Shown here: positions 1 through 6,969 of the stretch, in pieces | Position numbering within the stretch: position 1 is the stretch's first letter | Layout: every line of letters begins with the position of its first letter | NCBI GenBank assembly: GCA_016934355.1 | Contig: JAFGTA010000155.1 | Span: 1-22,348, forward strand | Source of the DNA: Candidatus Bathyarchaeota archaeon | GTDB taxonomy: Archaea; Thermoproteota; Bathyarchaeia; TCS64 | Length of the DNA: 22,348 nucleotides | Direction of reading: 5' to 3' | Made by a program: the position numbers and the translations under genes | The notes under the pieces: model-generated | Database searches by the model: none | Seen by the model: only the letters and a program-made list of their open reading frames with translations | What the model was told of the DNA's origin: nothing

Positions 1-610
1 CCAGCACCGTAGAGTCGTAGCGGTCCGGCCCCGACACCACGGAGAGCATCAGCGCCGCCTCCCTAACAGCCTTCGCCATGCACCCGATCTTGTCCAGGCT
101 GTTCGCGTAGTCGATGAGCCCCCACCTGCTCGTCCTGCCGTAGGTGGGCGTGACGCCGACGACGCCGCAGAAGCTCGCCGGGCAGCTGATGCTGCCGCCG
201 GTGGACTCGGAAATGGCGAGGTGAGGGAAGTCGGCCACCGCGGTGAGCACCGCGGCCCCGCCTGAGCTTCCCCCTGGGCTCCGCTCAGGGTCGTGGGGGT
301 TCACCGGCACACCGTAGGGGGTGTTCACGTTGAAGGTACCGAAACCGAACTCGTCCTGCGACGTCTTACCGATGATGGATGCGCCCTCGTCCCTGCACTT
401 GGAGACCACGGTGGCGTCGAAGGGTGGTGTATAGCCTGCGAGTATCGCTGAACCGGCGGTCGCGGGCATCCCCTTGACGCAGACGTTGTCCTTGACCGAG
501 ACCGCGTAGCCGTCGAGCCTGCCACCGTTCTGCCTGTCCAGCGAGTCTGCGACGTGGTTGAACACACGGTACCTCTCGTCGATGGCGCGTACCCGTTCCA
601 GTACGTTCAC
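1..610 (-). CDS. gatA: Asp-tRNA(Asn)/Glu-tRNA(Gln) amidotransferase subunit A, partial (3' end outside window)
   Basis: This is the N-terminal 203 residues of an amidase-signature enzyme. GatA hydrolyses glutamine and passes ammonia to GatB, which amidates mischarged tRNA in the cytoplasm. The Ser-cisSer-Lys triad is visible: Lys40 in VSVKDNV, Ser116 in PGGSSGG and Ser140 in STGGSI, with the usual 24-residue spacing between the two serines. It continues with PASFCGVVGVTPTYGRTSRWG and SLDKIG, as in GatA proper. The GTG start (608-610) overlaps the gatC stop in a GTGA junction, so the two are translationally coupled. Two positions differ from the common GSDTGGSIRQPA form (here SESTGGSISCPA), so a diverged GatA or a GatA-like amidase is possible, but the adjacent gatC makes GatA much more likely. 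The gene runs off the left edge, so the C-terminal half cannot be judged. Confidence 0.93.
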   Translation of the reverse strand, partial: MNVLERVRAIDERYRVFNHVADSLDRQNGGRLDGYAVSVKDNVCVKGMPATAGSAILAGYTPPFDATVVSKCRDEGASIIGKTSQDEFGFGTFNVNTPYGVPVNPHDPERSPGGSSGGAAVLTAVADFPHLAISESTGGSISCPASFCGVVGVTPTYGRTSRWGLIDYANSLDKIGCMAKAVREAALMLSVVSGPDRYDSTVL

Positions 611-891
611 TGTATGCGGGGCCCCCTGAAGTACCGTTCTTCTCTGTGCCCTGTGTTGGCGAGGGGGGCCCACTCCCAGAGATGGGACTCGTCCTCCCTG
701 AGCACGTCCTCGATCTCGACGGGGTGGTAGCTGGGCTCTACGCCTTCGGTGTCCACCTCGTCCAGCTCCCTGAAGGCATCAAGGATCACCTTTAGCTGCT
801 GCTCGTACCGGGCCAGCTCCTCGTCTGTGAGTTTTAGATGGGCTGCCTCGGCGACTCGGCGAACCGTGTCGCGGTCTATGCCGTCAGACAG
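607..891 (-). CDS. gatC: Asp-tRNA(Asn)/Glu-tRNA(Gln) amidotransferase subunit C
   Basis: Small subunit that stabilises the GatA-GatB complex. The reading frame gives 94 residues, the normal GatC length, with the family pattern: DRDTVRRVAEAAHLKLTDEE in the N-terminal helix, then LDEVDTEGVEPSYHP and the C-terminal LREDE. The start is odd. The only GTG in frame (789) would remove the first 34 residues, including the conserved helix. No ATG, GTG or TTG lies upstream in frame. A CTG at 889-891 sits 9 nt after a GGAGG Shine-Dalgarno-like stretch, and I chose it as the start. An out-of-frame ATG a little upstream opens only a 7-codon ORF (MEACTAV). A single-base error near the start is the alternative. 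The gene overlaps gatA by 3 nt (607-609) as a two-gene operon. Confidence 0.85.
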   Translation of the reverse strand: MSDGIDRDTVRRVAEAAHLKLTDEELARYEQQLKVILDAFRELDEVDTEGVEPSYHPVEIEDVLREDESHLWEWAPLANTGHREERYFRGPRIQ

Positions 892-1048
892 CGGTGCACG
901 CCTCCATCGGGGGATTAAAAACAGGGCTAATACTCAGAGGTGAAGCATGCGGCCGGATTAATACATTCACCCGTCAACATTTCACCCCGACGCCACCCTA
1001 GACGCCGCAACTTAATATAAGACTTACTGTGTGACGCAGAGACAAAGA
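892..1048 (-). promoter_or_regulatory. gatCA promoter region
   Basis: This 157-nt gap lies between the 3' end of the PurF-like gene and gatC. On the minus strand it holds a TATA-like TTTTTAAT at about 911-918, roughly 25 nt before the proposed CTG start of gatC, and a second AT-rich stretch (TTATATTAAG, about 1011-1020). I see no RNA gene or repeat here. Confidence 0.4.
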
Positions 1049-2425
1049 TCAGGCACTGAATGGGTTGCGGCCGCTTATGCAGTAGGTGCAGATGTGCTCA
1101 GGCGGCAGCCCCACAGCCTCCAGTATATGCGCCTCGTCGTTGTACCGCACCTTCCTGATGCTGGGCAGCCCATCCGACACCAGGTCACCTATCTCCTCCA
1201 AGCTCCTGCCCTTATACGGCTTGGCGGCCAGGGGCTTGTCAGGCGGGTCGCTGAAGCACGGGTAGAAGATGGGGGCGTAGCTCACCAGGAACTCGACCTC
1301 CCGCGCCCCGGCCTTCAGCAGGTTCTGGGCGACGGACTCGCTCACGGTGCCTCGGACGATGCTGTCGTCGGTGATGATCACCTTCTTGCCGTCCACGGTC
1401 TCCTTGATTATGTTGTGCTTCAGGTCCGAAGCTATCTTCCTGAACGCGGGGTCGTCTATGATGTACGTGCGCCCCATGTACGCGTTCTTGATGACGCCCT
1501 CGTCCGCCGTCACGCCGAGCCCCTCCGCTACGCCTGTGCAGACGCTCCTCCCAGAGTCAGGCACCGGGATGACCACCAGTTCCTTTAGGCCCCCCTCACA
1601 GACCCCGTACTCCTCTCTGAGCCCGTGGAGCTTCACGAGGGCGCGTCCCAGCGCCTTCCTCGCCCTGTGAACGGTCCTGCCCTCGATTACAGAGTCTGGG
1701 CGGCCGAAGTACACCCACTCGAATACGCAGTGAGCCGGCCTCGGCTCAAGCACACGGGTCTCCTCCATGCCCGCCTCGTCCACCCGGATCAACGAGCCCG
1801 GGGTGACGTCCCTGCGGAGCCTGAAGTGCTCCCCCATGTTCTCCATGACGTCGATGGGCGCAGACTCGCTGGCCACGTAGGTGCCCACGTCGTTGGCGGC
1901 AAGGTATAGGGGCCTCACGCCCCGCTCGTCCCGCGCCGCGTAAACCGCGCTCCTCCTCTTCACCCTGTCCCAGACCGCGGCGACGAGGCTGTAGTAGCCA
2001 TCCCTGTGGCTCTTCATTGTCTCCGCGAGGGCGCCGCAGAACTCCAGCCCCTCCCCCAGGTAGCGTAGTATGGTTGTTTTCACGGCCTCCTCGTTGGTGC
2101 CTCCCGCCCTGGGCAGGTACCCGTCCAGTGCTACGCTGAACGCGTACCTCTCGTGAGACGTGCATTCCAGCGGGGGGTAGCCGTTGTCCGCGTTCTCGCC
2201 GCTGGCGCAGCCGATGATGGCGTAGTCGTTTGGGTGCATGAACGATTTGAACTGCTCGCCGAAGACGCCGCTTGCCAGCCCCCTCCCCTTCCATGTGCGG
2301 AGGCTGTGGTCGCTTGTGGCGGTTAACCCGCTGCTCTCCTGGCCCCTGTGTTGGACCCCGTAGAGCAGGTAGAGGCTCTTTGTGGAAGCGTTGACCGTGG
2401 AGTATACGCCTATGACGCCCTGCAT
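1049..2425 (-). CDS. PurF-like amidophosphoribosyltransferase with degenerate glutaminase domain
   Basis: The protein has 458 residues and the two-domain architecture of PurF, which makes phosphoribosylamine from PRPP in purine synthesis. The C-terminal half looks intact: FEWVYFGRPDS, IKNAYMGRTYI and the PRPP loop ITDDSIVRGT (about 351-360). Cys233, Cys390, Cys446 and Cys449 match the four cluster cysteines of the Bacillus-type 4Fe-4S PurF. The N-terminal Ntn glutaminase half keeps the scaffold (GVQHRGQESSG, 23-33) but not the chemistry. The nucleophile Cys1 position is Gln (MQGVIGVYS), GHVR is GCAS (Ser75 for Arg), and HNGNL is LDGYL (Asp101 for Asn). The start at 2425 is the Met directly before GVIGVYS and lies about 20 nt after a TATA-like TTTATGTTTATA. 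Upstream in-frame Met residues would add a poorly supported leader. It may use free ammonia or serve another role; whether a normal PurF exists elsewhere in the genome is not visible. Confidence 0.88.
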   Translation of the reverse strand: MQGVIGVYSTVNASTKSLYLLYGVQHRGQESSGLTATSDHSLRTWKGRGLASGVFGEQFKSFMHPNDYAIIGCASGENADNGYPPLECTSHERYAFSVALDGYLPRAGGTNEEAVKTTILRYLGEGLEFCGALAETMKSHRDGYYSLVAAVWDRVKRRSAVYAARDERGVRPLYLAANDVGTYVASESAPIDVMENMGEHFRLRRDVTPGSLIRVDEAGMEETRVLEPRPAHCVFEWVYFGRPDSVIEGRTVHRARKALGRALVKLHGLREEYGVCEGGLKELVVIPVPDSGRSVCTGVAEGLGVTADEGVIKNAYMGRTYIIDDPAFRKIASDLKHNIIKETVDGKKVIITDDSIVRGTVSESVAQNLLKAGAREVEFLVSYAPIFYPCFSDPPDKPLAAKPYKGRSLEEIGDLVSDGLPSIRKVRYNDEAHILEAVGLPPEHICTYCISGRNPFSA

Positions 2426-2440
2426 GGGCGTACTGATTCC

Positions 2441-2453
2441 TATAAACATAAAA
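2441..2453 (-). promoter_or_regulatory. TATA-like element of the purF-like gene
   Basis: The minus strand reads TTTATGTTTATA here, centred about 22 nt before the Met chosen as the start. The spacing fits a transcript with little or no leader and argues against the more upstream start codons. Confidence 0.4.
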
Positions 2454-2521
2454 GACGTGCCCCGGCGTATTTGCGTCACCCATGCAACATAGCATGGTTG
2501 GGCAACGGCGCCCCCAGTCAC

Positions 2522-2531
2522 CTTTTATATA
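2522..2531 (+). promoter_or_regulatory. TATA box of the 87-residue ORF, leaderless
   Basis: CTTTTATATA is centred about 25 nt before the ATG at 2552, the archaeal distance from TATA box to transcription start. The mRNA would then begin at or next to the start codon. Confidence 0.55.
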
Positions 2532-2551
2532 GACGCCGCCAACGCATCGCC

Positions 2552-2815
2552 ATGGAAACCCCGGAACTCAGGAAGAGGATCGAGGAAGCCATCGCCCTGC
2601 TAGAGAACTACAGGAGCTTCGGCCCCATGGTGGGCGAGGGCATAGAGGCGTTCAGACGCATCGACGCGTGCGTCGAGGAGCCCACCCCCGAGCGCGTCGC
2701 CGAGGCGAGGACCCTATTGGATAAGCTGAACAGCGAGATAGGCCCCTACCAGAGCTACGTGCCCTCGGTAGCACTTGTACTGCATGAACTCACAGAGTGG
2801 GTCAAGGGCCAGTAG
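2552..2815 (+). CDS. Small helical protein of unknown function
   Basis: The frame encodes 87 residues starting METPELRKRIEEAIALLENY. It looks almost wholly alpha-helical, with charged heptad-like stretches and no membrane segment or cysteine motif apart from one Cys. I do not recognise a family. The ATG is supported by a TATA box about 25 nt upstream, which also argues that this is a real gene and not a shadow frame. It is divergent from the purF-like gene and convergent with the nucleotidyltransferase gene, whose 3' end it overlaps by 14 bp. Its position beside a nucleotidyltransferase recalls two-gene HEPN/MNT pairs, but the genes are convergent and no R-X4-6-H HEPN motif is visible, so I do not call it one. 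Confidence 0.7.
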   Translation: METPELRKRIEEAIALLENYRSFGPMVGEGIEAFRRIDACVEEPTPERVAEARTLLDKLNSEIGPYQSYVPSVALVLHELTEWVKGQ

Positions 2816-3494
2816 TCTTCCCGCCGGCTTCCAGGTAGGCGCTCATCCTCGACGTGATGAACGCGGCGTAGTACTCGGGGTCTCTATCTGCGTCCACGCC
2901 GTTCACGTAGTCGCTGTAGATGCTGTACGCCTCCTCGTCGCCCAGCTCCCGTAATGCGCTGAGCACAGTCTCCTTCCCGATGTCGGCGACGCCGTGGACC
3001 ACGGCGAGGAACTTCGCCGCCTCCCCCGCCGAGACCCTGAGCAGCTGGGGGCGGTCCCTGAACCTACCAACGTTGGCCAATATTTTTTCGGCTCTCCACG
3101 CCGCGAGGTCCCGTGGGTCGTACCTTGGGATGAGTTGGGCGATCTCCTCGCCGTAGATCACCCTGTGGTTGGCGAGGAAGTCGGGCTGGTAAAATGTCAG
3201 GAACTTTAAGCCGTAGCCCTTCCCGATGGGGTCCCCAAGCTCCTCAACTGTGACCCAAGGCATGTCGACGAGGAGGATATCCATGCCCTCGACGCACCTC
3301 TTCACCTCCTCTAACAGGCGCTTCATTATATCGCCGTCGCCGGTTCTGAGAACCGCGAGGAGGTCGAGGTCGCTGATGCCCGGCTTGAAGTCTCCCCTCA
3401 CGTATGAGCCGAAGAGTATGAGGCTATATAGTTCTGCGGTGAGGGCGTCGTCGCCTTCGATAACCCGCTTGATGCAGTTGAACGGCTCTTCCAT
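2802..3494 (-). CDS. Pol beta-superfamily nucleotidyltransferase-domain protein
   Basis: The protein has 230 residues. The N-terminal part carries the nucleotidyltransferase signature: LILFGSYVRGDF then SDLDLLAVL (about residues 26-50), with the G-S helix and two metal-binding aspartates in D-L-D. A likely third acidic residue lies in MDILLVD (about 71-77). The remainder (about 130-225) is helical and unassigned, as in AadA/KNTase-like and stand-alone MNT proteins, which transfer nucleotides to small molecules, proteins or RNA. The substrate cannot be read from the sequence. A TATA-like CTTTAACC (about 3508-3517) lies some 20 nt before the ATG, in the 36-nt gap after the M24-like gene, so it may have its own promoter although it is codirectional. 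Confidence 0.8.
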   Translation of the reverse strand: MEEPFNCIKRVIEGDDALTAELYSLILFGSYVRGDFKPGISDLDLLAVLRTGDGDIMKRLLEEVKRCVEGMDILLVDMPWVTVEELGDPIGKGYGLKFLTFYQPDFLANHRVIYGEEIAQLIPRYDPRDLAAWRAEKILANVGRFRDRPQLLRVSAGEAAKFLAVVHGVADIGKETVLSALRELGDEEAYSIYSDYVNGVDADRDPEYYAAFITSRMSAYLEAGGKTTGP

Positions 3495-3530
3495 GGATAT
3501 GAGTCGGGGTTAAAGTAGAAAAGAGGTTTC

Positions 3531-4931
3531 TTAGGGGCTCAGCCTCATCGCCTTCCACGGCGAGAGGAGGAACGGCGGCAGGTACGCGGCGAGGTTGCTG
3601 AACGGCAGCACCTCGGGCTTCAGCCGTATCCCCAGCGAGTCCGCCATGAAGTCCCTCCGCGCCTGTATCCGGTCCCACGCACCGGGGTACGCTGCTGCGA
3701 AGTCGGCGCGCAACTTCGCGTCTGCGAGGGCTATGCCGTCCTCCATGTTAGACGTGAAGTACGGTGTGCCCGTGGCGGGTATCACGTCCACCTGCAGCGC
3801 CATGCCCGACCTGAGCCTCTGCAGGGAGCCGCGGCTGATGGGGCTGTTGAGCCACTCGTCGAGGTGTATCAGGTGCCCCGGGTTCAGGTTCACCCCGTAG
3901 AACGGGTCGCCGATCCTGTCATGCACTGCTTTGTAGAGTGCGCCGCCCTCGACGCCTACACCCACGAGCCTGTACCAGTCGGCGACGGCCTCGAAGTACG
4001 GGGCCACTAGCTTGGGCACGTAGTCCCTGACCTCGGCGTGTAGCTGGGTCTCGTCATCCACCACCCAGCCCGCCCTGCATGTAAGGGCGCCCCAGGCTCC
4101 GTAGGCTGTTGTGAACGGGTCGCCTTGCTCGATCTCTCTGCTGGAGGGGCTGGGTAGCCCCATGAAGGCGCGTGGCCCCGAGCTGAGCATGAGGTGGCAG
4201 CTTAGTGGGATTCCGTTGAGCTTCATGAGCCTGACGGCGTCGTGCTCCGTCATCCCCGGCTCGATGTTGAAAACCACGTCGCTCACTGCCTGGGACGTGT
4301 GACAGGACGCGTACTCGAACCACGCGAGCTGGTCGACCTCGTTCAAGGCCCTCAGCCCCTCGGTGGGGTGCATCAGCAGCGCGTTGGCGTTCACCACGTT
4401 GAGGTGCCCTACCAGCGTCCTCAGGGCGTCGACGATGTAGGACGGCGCCTCCAGCCTGTGCTCGGGGCTCTGCGTCTCCTGCTCCGTGAAGTACTTCCAC
4501 CCGAGGACGCCCACCCTGCCCCCCGCCTCTATCCCGGCTTCGCCGAGTATGTCCTCGACGGGGCGTGTGCCGTCCCGTGGCTGAGCCATGAGGCTGAAGC
4601 TCTGGTACAGCACCGGCGTCAGGCTCTCCTTGACCGGGGAGACGGGGAAGTACCCGAGCCCCTCGTGGCCCATCACCAGCGACGCTTTCCTCGTCGCCAC
4701 GTCGAGCACGAGCATGGACTCCTCGAAACGGGGGTCGTAGCCTGTGAGGTAGGCTAGGTTGGCGGCGTGCTCCCTGTCGCCGTACACCACCAGCGCGTTG
4801 AGCCCCTCCTTGTCCGCCTTCTCGTACAGCTTCTCCAGCCTGGTCTGGTAGGTCTCGCCCCCGATTCTGGGCTCCTTCTTTGGCATCCCGAACTCGGGGA
4901 GATCGAAGTCCGCTAGCTTGACGCCCGTCAT
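3531..4931 (-). CDS. M24 (creatinase/aminopeptidase P fold) protein lacking most metal ligands
   Basis: The 466 residues follow the two-domain plan of creatinase and Xaa-Pro peptidases. The N-terminal domain (about 25-185) contains RLEKLYEKADKEGLNALVVYGD and NLAYLTGYDPRFEES. The pita-bread domain runs from about 195. Several expected ligands are not where they should be. The region matching GDxVxxDxG reads GDPFTTAYGAWGALTCRAGW with no Asp pair. The PH motif is LP, and the E-P-G motif reads VIPAT. The His of NPGHLIHLDEW and the Glu of SNMEDGIAL remain. A metal-dependent aminopeptidase is therefore unlikely; a metal-free creatinase-like hydrolase or a non-catalytic protein is possible. The ATG at 4931 has a TATA-like CTAAATA about 31 nt upstream. 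The neighbours do not reveal a pathway. Confidence 0.75.
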   Translation of the reverse strand: MTGVKLADFDLPEFGMPKKEPRIGGETYQTRLEKLYEKADKEGLNALVVYGDREHAANLAYLTGYDPRFEESMLVLDVATRKASLVMGHEGLGYFPVSPVKESLTPVLYQSFSLMAQPRDGTRPVEDILGEAGIEAGGRVGVLGWKYFTEQETQSPEHRLEAPSYIVDALRTLVGHLNVVNANALLMHPTEGLRALNEVDQLAWFEYASCHTSQAVSDVVFNIEPGMTEHDAVRLMKLNGIPLSCHLMLSSGPRAFMGLPSPSSREIEQGDPFTTAYGAWGALTCRAGWVVDDETQLHAEVRDYVPKLVAPYFEAVADWYRLVGVGVEGGALYKAVHDRIGDPFYGVNLNPGHLIHLDEWLNSPISRGSLQRLRSGMALQVDVIPATGTPYFTSNMEDGIALADAKLRADFAAAYPGAWDRIQARRDFMADSLGIRLKPEVLPFSNLAAYLPPFLLSPWKAMRLSP

Positions 4932-5061
4932 GCAATCACGGTATATCTCTTGGGTCGGGTATTTAGACTATAGTAAACATTCTTCACCCTTACACACGCG
5001 ATAAGCATGTTGTGTGGATGGTTCGAGATCGTTTGAATGCTGATCCTGATCGTCTTACAGA
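4932..5061. promoter_or_regulatory. Intergenic region with promoter of the M24-like gene
   Basis: This 130-nt gap holds a minus-strand TATA-like CTAAATA at about 4957-4965 for the M24-like gene. The rest is moderately AT-rich and follows the stop of the first membrane paralog. No tRNA or terminator stem is convincing. Confidence 0.35.
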
Positions 5062-5718
5062 TTAGCCCTGCATACTGGTGCCGATACGACCGTTGAATGA
5101 TTCGAGGTAGTGCCGGAAGTTATCTTGGGATTCTTGATACGTTGTCGTCTCTAGGAACGCGATGTACGTGAACATGTAGACTCTGTTTGATCGGAGGGAT
5201 GGCCATGGTTCGCACCATACACAGGTGGTCGCTATGAACCGGGCGCCTCCAGGGCGGAAGCTCTCCTCCGTGAACGTGAATGTCTGGCAGAGCATCTCGT
5301 AGCCGTCTTGTTCAGACGTGAGCAGCTGGTACTTTTCGTCGACGTGGCAGCCCCAGCTATCAACCGACTCATAGAACTCGGCTAACATCGTCTCCAAGTC
5401 GGGCGTCGACGTCTCGGTGCTCCACATGACCATCACGTTGTTCCATGTTCCCTCCCAGTATTTCTTGAATTGAACCCCGCCTCCGAATTCGTTTGGACCC
5501 GTGCTTGGGTCCGGGTCCCCCCAGTCATAATAATCGTATAATTGGGGGTAGACGATGGAGAAGCCGTAGCCAGTGAATCTCGCATATCCGAGGGGTAGAT
5601 CGCCCCTGTTCAGCCAGAGGTTAGCCCCCGTAGCCGCCCCAACTACGATCACTGCCAGGTATATCGACTTAAGGCTGGGCGCCTGTGACGTTGTGGTTTT
5701 CAATTCATCCATCTTCAT
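5062..5718 (-). CDS. Membrane-anchored PsbP-like protein, paralog 1
   Basis: The protein has 218 residues: a short cytoplasmic N-terminus, one membrane helix (about 16-34, SIYLAVIVVGAATGANLWL) and an external domain. The domain opens with GYARFTGYGFSIVYPQ. This Y-G-F-x-hydrophobic-YP opening is typical of PsbP/DUF1795-like alpha-beta folds and recurs in the two paralogs at 8255-8942 and 9057-9695. Further shared points are GxExxCQxF (about 138-146), a late W-C pair and a C-terminal YLESF. Cysteines at several external positions could form disulfides. The ATG lies 4 nt after the stop of the acyltransferase-like gene, with a GAGGCG stretch before it, so both form one operon driven by the palindrome-bearing promoter at 6900-6935. 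The specific function is unknown. Confidence 0.72.
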   Translation of the reverse strand: MKMDELKTTTSQAPSLKSIYLAVIVVGAATGANLWLNRGDLPLGYARFTGYGFSIVYPQLYDYYDWGDPDPSTGPNEFGGGVQFKKYWEGTWNNVMVMWSTETSTPDLETMLAEFYESVDSWGCHVDEKYQLLTSEQDGYEMLCQTFTFTEESFRPGGARFIATTCVWCEPWPSLRSNRVYMFTYIAFLETTTYQESQDNFRHYLESFNGRIGTSMQG

Positions 5719-5722
5719 CGCC

Positions 5723-6862
5723 TCAAATATACTGGAGGAGCCTCGGATACCCCTTCTTCAAAACCTCGTACCTTGCGCAGAACCCCCAGAGGACGACAAG
5801 CCCAACGAGCCAGAAGCCGATGGTCGACAGGAGGCCGAGGTGGAATGGCGCCTCAACCATCGAGAGCCTAAGCCTATAGAGCCACAGGTGGGTGAGGTAG
5901 AAAAACAGGGGGCCCCTTCCGAAGGTGTGTATGGCCCCCGAGACCCCCCTTTCCGTCCACCCTCTCTCGGTGACGAAGATGCCCGCAGCCATGAAGATGC
6001 AGGTCCCTCCGAGGGTCCAGAGTAGGAATGCTACGCTGGGCGGGTACTTGGAAACGTAGAGCCAGTCCAAAACGTTGTTGCTCCACCGTCTTATCAGGTT
6101 CCCGTAGCCGTTGAACAGCCTCACCATAAAGAACAGTGCGATAGACGAGACGCCAGCCGCGGCTAGAGGAAGCTTGAGCTTCGTGATGCTTCCCCTTTCT
6201 CGATTGTGGAGCAAGGCGCCGAAGACCCAGCCTAGGCCCATGACCCCGACCCAGGGTATCACTGTGTACAGGGAGAAGTATGGATACCATGTGAAGCCGG
6301 GCTCGAAGAGAACCCTTGTCAGGTAATGGCCCCACGCGACGTCCATGGGTATGAAACTATGGTTGAACCACTGCTGGTTTAAGACTGTGAAGAGCGAGGC
6401 AGCGAGGATCACAGCCGGCGGCAGCCTACGTGCTACGCTGAAGATTATCAGGCTGACTCCGATAGCGGCGATGACGCCGAAGTAGTATCTAGGAAAGTCG
6501 AAGGCTGGGGACACGACCAGGGCCTCGAACAGCAGCAAAACGAGGCCCCTCTTGATGATGTGCAGCGTTATCGTCTGTTCGCTGTCCCCCCTATTCAACC
6601 TGTTATTAACTGAAAGAGCTAGGCTGTTACCGCTGAGGAAGACGAACGTCGGGGCGCACCAATGGGTGATGAACCTGGAGAGGAACAACGCTGAGCCTAG
6701 GTCGGGGTTCCTAAATGGGTACATGTAGGGGCTCTCTCCTCCTCCATGGATCTCCATCCAGAACATGGAGACGTGGTCCCACGCCATAAGCATCATGACC
6801 AACCCCCTCGTGAAGTCGATGAAATGGAGTCTGCTGGATGATGGTTTCTGTGTGCTCTGCAT
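5723..6862 (-). CDS. Multi-pass membrane protein, DUF1624/heparan-alpha-glucosaminide N-acetyltransferase-like
   Basis: The 379 residues contain about ten hydrophobic segments. The N-terminus reads RLHFIDFTRGLVMMLMAWDH, the signature of the HGSNAT/DUF1624 group and of related acyltransferase-3-like membrane proteins (R-x-x-x-ID-x-x-RG-hydrophobic-x-M-x-x-DH). The His of WDH and Asp16 are the polar residues expected in the first helix. Later HWCAPTFVFLSGNSLAL and GRGPLFFYLTHLWLY also fit the family. Members transfer acetyl groups across membranes to sugars, but many archaeal ones are uncharacterised. It is the first gene of a two-gene operon with paralog 1, transcribed from the GAAAC-palindrome promoter about 40 nt upstream. 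The context suggests a role in modifying surface or envelope glycans; this is inference. Confidence 0.8.
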   Translation of the reverse strand: MQSTQKPSSSRLHFIDFTRGLVMMLMAWDHVSMFWMEIHGGGESPYMYPFRNPDLGSALFLSRFITHWCAPTFVFLSGNSLALSVNNRLNRGDSEQTITLHIIKRGLVLLLFEALVVSPAFDFPRYYFGVIAAIGVSLIIFSVARRLPPAVILAASLFTVLNQQWFNHSFIPMDVAWGHYLTRVLFEPGFTWYPYFSLYTVIPWVGVMGLGWVFGALLHNRERGSITKLKLPLAAAGVSSIALFFMVRLFNGYGNLIRRWSNNVLDWLYVSKYPPSVAFLLWTLGGTCIFMAAGIFVTERGWTERGVSGAIHTFGRGPLFFYLTHLWLYRLRLSMVEAPFHLGLLSTIGFWLVGLVVLWGFCARYEVLKKGYPRLLQYI

Positions 6863-6899
6863 GGCATTTCACGTCTGTATGGGTTGTTTTTTGGTGTAG

Positions 6900-6935
6900 A
6901 GCATATTACTGGTGTATGTGAAACTGGTTTCCAAC
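6900..6935 (-). promoter_or_regulatory. Candidate operator-promoter, copy 1 (acyltransferase + paralog 1 operon)
   Basis: The plus strand reads AGCATATTA (the TATA region on the minus strand), then GAAACTGGTTTC at 6920-6931, followed by CCAAC. The two arms are GAAAC and GTTTC. The palindrome lies 18 nt upstream of the TATA region and about 60 nt before the ATG. Three similar sites follow at 8983, 9734 and 10954. Confidence 0.65.
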
Positions 6936-6969
6936 CGTGCTCAGAGGGCTTCTCTGGAGGGTGGGGCGT

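Noticed and set aside
1031..1588. Long plus-strand frame opposite the purF-like gene
   Set aside because: It mirrors conserved PurF codons on the other strand, and its translation has no recognisable domain or promoter.
5015..5040. GGTTCGAGATC, resembling a tRNA T-loop
   Set aside because: No acceptor stem, anticodon arm or CCA-adjacent pairing can be built around it.
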